From contig CP070688.1 in NCBI GenBank assembly GCA_020353135.1, positions 3,462,252 through 3,491,294 on the forward strand: a stretch of 29,043 nucleotides of DNA, in the 5' to 3' direction. Below the pieces are notes generated by a model, which saw only the letters and a list, made by a program, of their open reading frames with translations, did no database searches and had not been told where the DNA came from. Origin of the DNA: Chloroflexota bacterium. Lineage in GTDB: Bacteria > Chloroflexota > Anaerolineae > Promineifilales > Promineifilaceae. Both the position numbers and the translations under genes were made by a program. Below are positions 23,202-29,043 of the stretch, piece by piece. How positions within the stretch are numbered: the stretch's first letter is position 1; each line of letters begins with the position of its first letter.

Positions 23202-23242
23202 CATTTTCCTCGGTCTCGGGGTAGATCAGGAAATTCCTGCTT

Positions 23243-23271
23243 ACTTTACACCGATGAAGGCCGTTAATCAA
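23243..23271 (-). promoter_or_regulatory. Candidate pepA promoter
   Basis: On the minus strand TTGATT (23266-23271) and TAAAGT (23243-23248) are separated by 17 nt. They match four bases each or better of the -35 and -10 consensus. A short palindrome, AGGAA-A-TTCCT, lies downstream (about 23228-23238). The leader to pepA would be about 35 nt. Confidence 0.45.
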
Positions 23272-23298
23272 CTCACCAATTGATCAGGAGAGATAGGC

Positions 23299-24288
23299 AT
23301 GAAAATTCTCATAATCGGCGGGACGGTTTTTCTGGGCCGGCACCTGGTTGAAGCGGCCGTAGCAATCGGCCATGAGGTGACTCTGTTCAATCGCGGCCAG
23401 CACAATCCGGAGCTTTTTCCGCGACTGGAGAGGCTGCGAGGTGATCGGGACGGCGACCTGAAGGCCCTGGAGAGTCGTAAGTGGGATGCCGTCATCGACA
23501 CGTGCGGTTACGTGCCACGCGTGGTGCGCCAGTCGGCCGCACTGCTGGCTGATGCGGTGGACAATTACGTTTTTGTCTCGACCATCAGCGTGTATGTCGA
23601 TCCAAGCAAGCCAGGCATCGACGAGGAAAGCCCACTTGAAACGCCGGAAATGAATATTGAAGAGGTGACGGGCGAGAGTTATGGTCCGTTGAAGGTCGGA
23701 TGCGAGCAGGTCGTGTCGCAGGCCATGCAAGGTCGTTCGCTGATCATCCGACCCGGACTCATCGTCGGGCCAAACGATCCAACCGATCGCTTTACGTATT
23801 GGCCCGTTCGTATGGCCAGGGGAGGCCAGGCACTGGCGCCGGCACCTGAGAGCGCGCCAGCCCAGATCATCGACGTACGCGATTTGGCCGAGTGGACCGT
23901 CCGGCTAGTCGAAAATGGACAGACCGGCATCTTTAATGCGACCGGCCCAGAGAAATCGCTTTCCATGGGTGACATGCTGGAACAGTGTCGGGTCGCAGCC
24001 GATTCCTCAGCCGAAATGCACTGGCTGCCAGCCGATTATTTGCTAGGCGCCGGAGTGCAACCGTGGTCGGACCTACCGCTCTGGTTACCTGGAGATGAAA
24101 TGGCTGGGCTGCTGATGACTGACGTCAGCCGGGCCGTCGCGGCCGGACTGACGCATCGGCCGCTGTATGAGACGGCTCGCGATACCTTGAATTGGGCCGA
24201 GAGGCTTCCCCAAGATCACGAATGGCGGGCCGGCCTGAGCGCCGAACGGGAGAGCGAGCTTCTCGAAGGATGGAGACAGGCGCGCTGA
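23299..24288 (+). CDS. NAD-dependent epimerase/dehydratase (atypical SDR)
   Basis: 329 residues. N-terminal Rossmann motif GGTVFLG (7-13) is the GGTxFLG form seen in atypical SDRs related to CSP41/isoflavone reductase-like proteins. VTLFNRG ends the second strand (cofactor-selecting region). VFVSTISVY and YGPLK (Y128, K132) give the catalytic Ser/Tyr/Lys set, and IIRPGLIVGP closes the nucleotide-binding half. The C-terminal half, which sets substrate choice, resembles no named enzyme I can identify. AGGAG 8 nt before the ATG supports the start. It is divergent from pepA (97 nt between start codons) and converges with the small unknown gene, 10 nt from its stop. Confidence 0.85.
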   Translation: MKILIIGGTVFLGRHLVEAAVAIGHEVTLFNRGQHNPELFPRLERLRGDRDGDLKALESRKWDAVIDTCGYVPRVVRQSAALLADAVDNYVFVSTISVYVDPSKPGIDEESPLETPEMNIEEVTGESYGPLKVGCEQVVSQAMQGRSLIIRPGLIVGPNDPTDRFTYWPVRMARGGQALAPAPESAPAQIIDVRDLAEWTVRLVENGQTGIFNATGPEKSLSMGDMLEQCRVAADSSAEMHWLPADYLLGAGVQPWSDLPLWLPGDEMAGLLMTDVSRAVAAGLTHRPLYETARDTLNWAERLPQDHEWRAGLSAERESELLEGWRQAR

Positions 24289-24298
24289 TTGTTTCAGA

Positions 24299-24664
24299 TT
24301 ACCTTACCTGATCGGTAATCGTAAAGCTCACATTGCCTATATCCTTGACGACGACGTTGACGCCGAGCGCTCTCCGACCCGGTCTAAGCTTCTGCCCGTG
24401 AACGCGGACCGTCACCGCTTCGCCCTTGCGCATGAGCACAGAATTCTCGGGGTCGACGTCAGCGAAGCCAGCCTCTTCCTCCCCATGTATGAAGCTGCAC
24501 GAATCCAAGGGGATGGGCTTGCGGTCCAGTTGCAAAGGGCGAGCGCCAATGATCCGCGCAGGACCCAAATCGTTCTTCATCTGGAACACGAAGCCATCAT
24601 TCTCATTGCGTAAACTGCTCTTGACGTATAGCGCCTTGAGCAGGAACTCAGGTATTTTTGCCAA
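24299..24664 (-). CDS. Small unrecognised soluble protein
   Basis: About 121 residues from a TTG at 24664, supported by AGGAGG 5 nt upstream. The longer open frame to 24703 would put that motif inside the gene. The protein has no signal peptide or membrane helix. Alternating hydrophobic residues in the second half (VTVRVHGQKL, VNVVVKDIGNVSFTI) suggest a beta-rich fold. The front part contains KIPEFLLKALYVKSSL and a Pro-rich middle. Clean codon use, a good ribosome site and tight spacing to the SDR gene argue that it is real. I do not recognise the family and assign no function. Confidence 0.6.
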   Translation of the reverse strand: MAKIPEFLLKALYVKSSLRNENDGFVFQMKNDLGPARIIGARPLQLDRKPIPLDSCSFIHGEEEAGFADVDPENSVLMRKGEAVTVRVHGQKLRPGRRALGVNVVVKDIGNVSFTITDQVR

Positions 24665-24669
24665 TACAC

Positions 24670-24675
24670 CCTCCT
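24670..24675 (-). promoter_or_regulatory. Ribosome binding site of the small unknown protein
   Basis: AGGAGG on the minus strand, 5 nt from the TTG at 24664. It is the main evidence for choosing that start. Confidence 0.65.
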
Positions 24676-24773
24676 GTGAAGATAGCAGACAGCTGAAGGC
24701 CATCAGAAGCTAGCCTTGTCGATCACCGGTTATTCGCGCGGTATATGATTCCGGTGGGTCCTGACGCCGTGAG

Positions 24774-26021
24774 CTAATCCATTAAAACGGCTTCTATTTC
24801 AGAGATCGCCCAATCGATATCATCGCCTGATATCACCAAAGGCGGCGCGAATCGCAGCACCGTTTCGTGAGTCTCTTTGCAGAGGATACCTCGCTCGCGG
24901 AGCGCTTCGCTGAAAGGCCGTGCCGAGACATGAAGCTCCACCCCGATGAGAAGCCCCTTGCCACGGACCTCTTTGATATGATCGCTTTCGATTCGTTCCA
25001 ACCGACCCTTGAAGTAGGCGCCCAGGGTTCTGGCCCTCTCGACCAGCCCCTCGTCGGCGATGACCTTTAGCGCAGCCCGGCCGATGGCTGCTCCCAGTGG
25101 ATTGCCGCCGAAGGTGCTGCCATGATCGCCCGGCCTGAAGAGACCTAGAATATTCTCGTCAGCCAGCGCGGCCGAAACCGGGTAGAAGCCGCCGCTCAGC
25201 GCTTTGCCGACGATCATGATATCCGGCCGAACATCTTCGTGCTCGCAAGCGAACAACGCGCCAGTCCGGCCGAGGCCGGTCTGGATCTCGTCAGCGACCA
25301 TCAGAACTTCGTGACGGGCGCAGATGCCAGCGGCTGCGCTGACAAAGCCTTCTGCAGGCAACACGACGCCGCCTTCGCCCTGAATTGGCTCAAATAGAAA
25401 GGCAACCGTATTATGTGTGATCGCGGCTTCAAGGGCATCGACGTCGCCATAAGGGATCATCACGAATCCTGGCGCGAACGGGCCGAAATCTTCTTTATAC
25501 TGAGCGTCCGAAGAGAAGCCGACGATGGTCGTTGTTCGGCCGTGGAAGTTGCCCTCGCAGACGATGATCTCGGCCTGATTATCGGGCACGCTCTTCACCT
25601 GGTAGCCCCACTTACGGGCAGCCTTGATGGCGGTTTCCACCGCCTCCGCGCCGCTATTCATTAGCAGGGCCATTTCATAGCCGGTCAATTCACTTAATTC
25701 TTTCAGGAACGGCCCCATCTGATCGTTTCTGAAGGCGCGTGACGTCAGGGTCACCCGTTCCATCTGGTCGACGGCCGCCTGCCTGATGGCCGGATGGCAG
25801 TGCCCCTGGCTGACGGCCGAGTATGCGCTCAGGCAATCCAGGTATTTGTTTCCCTCTACGTCGTAGACCCAGACGCCATCTGAGTCGGCGATGACGACAT
25901 CCAACGGGTGATAATTCCGCGCACCATAGGTCTCTTCTAGCTGAACGAAATGCGCCGTAGTAGCATTAGCCGGCCGTTCGTTGCCGACGATTTCTTCTTG
26001 CTCAACTTGCGTTACGGTCAT
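24774..26021 (-). CDS. rocD: Ornithine aminotransferase
   Basis: 415 residues. A class III PLP aminotransferase that moves the delta-amino group of ornithine to 2-oxoglutarate, giving glutamate semialdehyde, which links arginine/ornithine to proline and glutamate. The ornithine-specific signature near the N-terminus is [12 protein letters not shown]. Others: [19 protein letters not shown] (phosphate binding), [29 protein letters not shown] (D244 holds the PLP nitrogen) and the PLP lysine K273 in [14 protein letters not shown]. The substrate specificity call rests mainly on the NYHPL block. AAGGA is 8 nt before the ATG, and a perfect hairpin stands just upstream of it. Other arginine-degradation genes are not in the window. 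Confidence 0.92.
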   Translation of the reverse strand: MTVTQVEQEEIVGNERPANATTAHFVQLEETYGARNYHPLDVVIADSDGVWVYDVEGNKYLDCLSAYSAVSQGHCHPAIRQAAVDQMERVTLTSRAFRNDQMGPFLKELSELTGYEMALLMNSGAEAVETAIKAARKWGYQVKSVPDNQAEIIVCEGNFHGRTTTIVGFSSDAQYKEDFGPFAPGFVMIPYGDVDALEAAITHNTVAFLFEPIQGEGGVVLPAEGFVSAAAGICARHEVLMVADEIQTGLGRTGALFACEHEDVRPDIMIVGKALSGGFYPVSAALADENILGLFRPGDHGSTFGGNPLGAAIGRAALKVIADEGLVERARTLGAYFKGRLERIESDHIKEVRGKGLLIGVELHVSARPFSEALRERGILCKETHETVLRFAPPLVISGDDIDWAISEIEAVLMD

Positions 26022-26038
26022 GACTTTGTTCCTTTGTG

Positions 26039-26059
26039 GACCTCCCCGGGGCGGAGGTC
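26039..26059 (-). promoter_or_regulatory. Hairpin in the rocD leader
   Basis: GACCTCC and GGAGGTC (perfect 7-bp arms, 7-nt GC-rich loop) lie 17 nt before the rocD ATG and only a few bases upstream of its Shine-Dalgarno. It is also ~40 nt past the stop of the preceding lipoprotein gene. With no T-run it is a weak terminator candidate. As a leader hairpin it could affect rocD translation: the right arm on the minus strand reads GGAGGTC, itself Shine-Dalgarno-like. Confidence 0.45.
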
Positions 26060-26097
26060 ATTTGCTGTGACTATGAGTCGGCACCATAGACCGTATT

Positions 26098-26928
26098 CTA
26101 TCTGACCTGACCGTATTTTTCACCCAGGACATTTTGCCCATCGGGAGACTGCAGCCAGGCCAGAAACTCTCGCAATTCCCCTTCTGGCTCATCCCTGGTG
26201 ACGAAGTAGATTGGCGTCGTCAGCGGATAAAGTTGCTCGCCCACCGTGTCTACCGTCGCGGCATTGTCGTCGATCAAAAGTACGCCCTGGCCGTCTGTAC
26301 TGCCCAACATGGAGTAGCCAATGGCGCCCGAGCTGGAGGCCACTGCCTGGCGCATGTAGTCGTCGCCAGGTGCGATTTGGGCCAGGCTAGAAGTGGGTAC
26401 ATTCTCCATGATCCGATCTTGGAGGATCGCCAACGCACCAGATCCAGGCTCCCGGCTGTACAGCTTGATGGGAAGATCAGGACCGCCTACCGTTTCCCAA
26501 CTGACGACAGAGCCGCCAAAAATGGCCTGGATCTGGCCCCTGCTCAGGCTTTCGATGCCAATATCTGGGTGGGCAAGGAAGACCACGCCGTCAAGCGCGA
26601 TCGGACTGAACCAGTGAGGCGTATCGGGAGGCAAATGGTGGACGATGACCGCCTCGAGAACGCCCTGCTCCAGGTCGGCGAGAAGTGTTTCATCATTACC
26701 GACAACGAATCTAGGCGCCGGCCAGGCGCTTTCGGTTTCATATGGCCCGGATACCAGATCGGGTAGCGGTGAGGCGGCGTCGCTCAAGCCGATGTACAAG
26801 AATGGCGGGTATGGGGTTAGCGTAGGTGCGGGGCGGGGCAACTCGTGTTCGGGGCCGCAAGCGGTCTGCAGGACGGCCAACAAGAAGATGCCGGCAAAAG
26901 CCCCCAACCGGAAAGCAGGCCCGATCAT
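26098..26928 (-). CDS. PstS-like phosphate-binding-type lipoprotein
   Basis: 277 residues from the ATG at 26928, which overlaps the uppP stop as ATGA. The longer open frame would overlap uppP by over 100 nt. The N-terminus is a lipoprotein signal with lipobox LQTAC (C24). The rest resembles the PBP-like domain of PstS-type binding proteins: FLAHPDIGIESLSRGQIQAI with IFGGSVVSW, then YSREPGSGALAILQDRIM (the R-E-x-G-S-G anion-binding motif), SSSGAIGYSML, and LREFLAWLQSPDGQNV near the end. The family binds phosphate or other small anions outside the membrane. No PstC, PstA or PstB genes follow. Instead it is translationally coupled to undecaprenyl-diphosphatase, an enzyme that releases phosphate outside the membrane. 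Confidence 0.8.
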   Translation of the reverse strand: MIGPAFRLGAFAGIFLLAVLQTACGPEHELPRPAPTLTPYPPFLYIGLSDAASPLPDLVSGPYETESAWPAPRFVVGNDETLLADLEQGVLEAVIVHHLPPDTPHWFSPIALDGVVFLAHPDIGIESLSRGQIQAIFGGSVVSWETVGGPDLPIKLYSREPGSGALAILQDRIMENVPTSSLAQIAPGDDYMRQAVASSSGAIGYSMLGSTDGQGVLLIDDNAATVDTVGEQLYPLTTPIYFVTRDEPEGELREFLAWLQSPDGQNVLGEKYGQVR

Positions 26929-27737
26929 CTCAGCCAGCTTATCAGCAGATACAAAACGCCAAAAACGATGCAATAGGCGGCGAACAGGTACAAGCTGCGC
27001 TCCCGAAGCCAGGTTAACAGGAAATGGATACAAGCATAACCAACGATCGCCGCGGTCAGAAAGGTCACCAGCAGCTGAGGTGCTTGCTCCGAGGCGGTTG
27101 GCGACTGCGCCAGCTCGACCGCGGCCAGCAGGCCGGCGCCGGCGATGGCCGGTACGCCCAATAAGAAACTGTAACGAGCGGCAGTCTCTCTGTTGAGGCC
27201 TCGCCCAAGACCGGCCGTGATGGTTATTCCGCTACGTGAGATGCCGGGAATTAACGCTGCTGCCTGGGCGAAGCCAATGATTAAAGCATCGGCCCAGCCC
27301 ATTTGAGCCAGGCCCTTGATACCAGTCACCAGTTGCTCGCCGATGATCAGGATGATGCCAGTGACTATTAGGGCGGCGGCGGCCGTTTCCGGCTTGGCCA
27401 ATACCCGATCGATGGCGTCGGCGAAGAATAGACCGACGAAAACGGCCGGTATGGAGCCGGCAGCAATATACCAACCCAACCGTGAATCGGTTTCGGAAAG
27501 TGGCCGGCGGGCGCGTAGGCCGGCAAAGACCGCTTTGACAATCCGCCACAAGTCATGGCGAAAATAGACGAGCACGGCAAGAAGCGTGCCCTGGTGGGCA
27601 ATTGCGATGGCGTTCAGGTTTGGTTCGTCCAGATCGAATATGTTCGGGATAAGAATCAAATGGCCTGAACTGGATATGGGTAGAAACTCTGTAGCTCCCT
27701 GGACAATGCCCAGTATGATCGCTTCGATATAGGTCAA
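26925..27737 (-). CDS. uppP: Undecaprenyl-diphosphatase (BacA type)
   Basis: 270 residues, normal length. The integral membrane enzyme dephosphorylates undecaprenyl diphosphate to the monophosphate carrier for peptidoglycan and other envelope polymers; it is also called bacitracin resistance protein. Signatures: QGATEFLPISSSGHLILI near residue 13 (catalytic E17, S22-S24, H26) and PGISRSGITI (164-173, R168 binds phosphate). About eight hydrophobic segments are visible. The start appears to be TTG at 27737, the only in-frame choice that gives the family's full first helix. The ribosome site is weak (AGGA 11 nt away). Its stop overlaps the start of the phosphate-binding-like lipoprotein gene. 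Confidence 0.95.
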   Translation of the reverse strand: MTYIEAIILGIVQGATEFLPISSSGHLILIPNIFDLDEPNLNAIAIAHQGTLLAVLVYFRHDLWRIVKAVFAGLRARRPLSETDSRLGWYIAAGSIPAVFVGLFFADAIDRVLAKPETAAAALIVTGIILIIGEQLVTGIKGLAQMGWADALIIGFAQAAALIPGISRSGITITAGLGRGLNRETAARYSFLLGVPAIAGAGLLAAVELAQSPTASEQAPQLLVTFLTAAIVGYACIHFLLTWLRERSLYLFAAYCIVFGVLYLLISWLR

Positions 27738-27840
27738 GATTCAACTAATCCTGTGAATTATGTAAAGTAATGTCGACTTATTACCGTTGCGGTCGTATCC
27801 TGGATCGATCGCGAATGTACAGGTGTGCAATCGGGTGACC

Positions 27841-27858
27841 TTCGACGATAGCGTCGAA
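27841..27858. repeat. Perfect hairpin between tgt and uppP
   Basis: TTCGACG, loop ATAG, CGTCGAA: a 7-bp perfect stem 27 nt past the tgt stop. No T-run follows on the minus strand, so it is a poor intrinsic terminator. It may protect the tgt mRNA 3' end. Confidence 0.5.
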
Positions 27859-27884
27859 CGGCCATCGCATCCCGCGCGAAACGC

Positions 27885-29042
<1,158 letters not shown>

Positions 29043-29043
29043 A

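Noticed and set aside
26098..26928. Naming the lipoprotein pstS of a phosphate ABC transporter
   Set aside because: No permease, ATPase or PhoU genes are adjacent, and coupling to uppP points to another setting. Only the family-level call is safe.
26645..27196. 183-residue plus-strand open frame across the lipoprotein/uppP junction
   Set aside because: Both underlying minus-strand genes are well supported. The frame ends in a low-complexity Arg/Pro-rich shadow sequence.
27841..27858. Intrinsic terminator after tgt
   Set aside because: The stem is perfect but no T-run follows on the minus strand, so I list it only as a hairpin.

Overview
The window is a bacterial chromosomal segment, densely coded on both strands, with about 24 protein genes, one tRNA gene and no phage, IS or CRISPR content that I can see. 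Gene content (leaderless-looking genes, LysM and SH3 surface proteins with low-complexity linkers, GT-C membrane glycosyltransferases ending in a beta-sandwich, tungsten-type aldehyde oxidoreductase, GCS2-family ligase, frequent TTG/GTG starts) suggests a member of the Chloroflexota (Anaerolineae-like). That placement is inference from gene style; there is no rRNA or marker gene that proves it.

Layout. 1-328 holds no gene, only a hairpin terminator candidate. 329-5215 (minus): aldehyde:ferredoxin oxidoreductase, a PaaI-type thioesterase and a GT39-like glycosyltransferase. Just upstream of the glycosyltransferase lies a decayed second copy of the thioesterase 5' end. 5578-9683 (plus): a GT-C-like membrane protein, a LysM lipoprotein and threonine synthase. 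9747-10547 (minus): a membrane-anchored SH3 protein. 10548-10837: a divergent regulatory region with a nested inverted repeat. 10838-12235: dihydrolipoyl dehydrogenase. 12306-12379 (minus): tRNA-Val(GAC) with a full-consensus promoter and a terminator. 12433-19674 (plus): a six-gene run of two adjacent SPFH/band-7 membrane proteins, a TPR-like acidic protein, a PfkB-family (pseudouridine-kinase-like) kinase, a phytol/dolichol-kinase-like membrane protein and a YtcJ-like amidohydrolase. 19655-23204 (minus): cyclase-family protein, GCS2-family carboxylate-amine ligase, leucyl aminopeptidase. 23299-24288 (plus): an atypical SDR. 24299-28985 (minus): a small unknown protein, ornithine aminotransferase, a phosphate-binding-like lipoprotein translationally coupled to undecaprenyl-diphosphatase, and queuine tRNA-ribosyltransferase.

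How the genes may work together. Most of the window is housekeeping metabolism: threonine, ornithine/proline, peptide turnover, tRNA modification and redox. A strong envelope theme runs through it: GT-C enzymes, LysM and SH3 proteins, UppP with a phosphate-binding-like lipoprotein, and a lipid-alcohol kinase family protein. The best candidate for something undescribed is the three-gene module at 12433-16240. Its two different SPFH proteins have paired N-terminal membrane segments, are coupled by an ATGA overlap, and are followed by a TPR-like adaptor. It resembles the HflK/HflC arrangement, but no protease gene is present. Other points to check are the ATGA-coupled UppP/phosphate-binder pair, two genes with TATAAT only 6-7 nt before ATG, a cyclase-family protein lacking two metal-ligand histidines, and 15-bp tandem repeats in two leaders.
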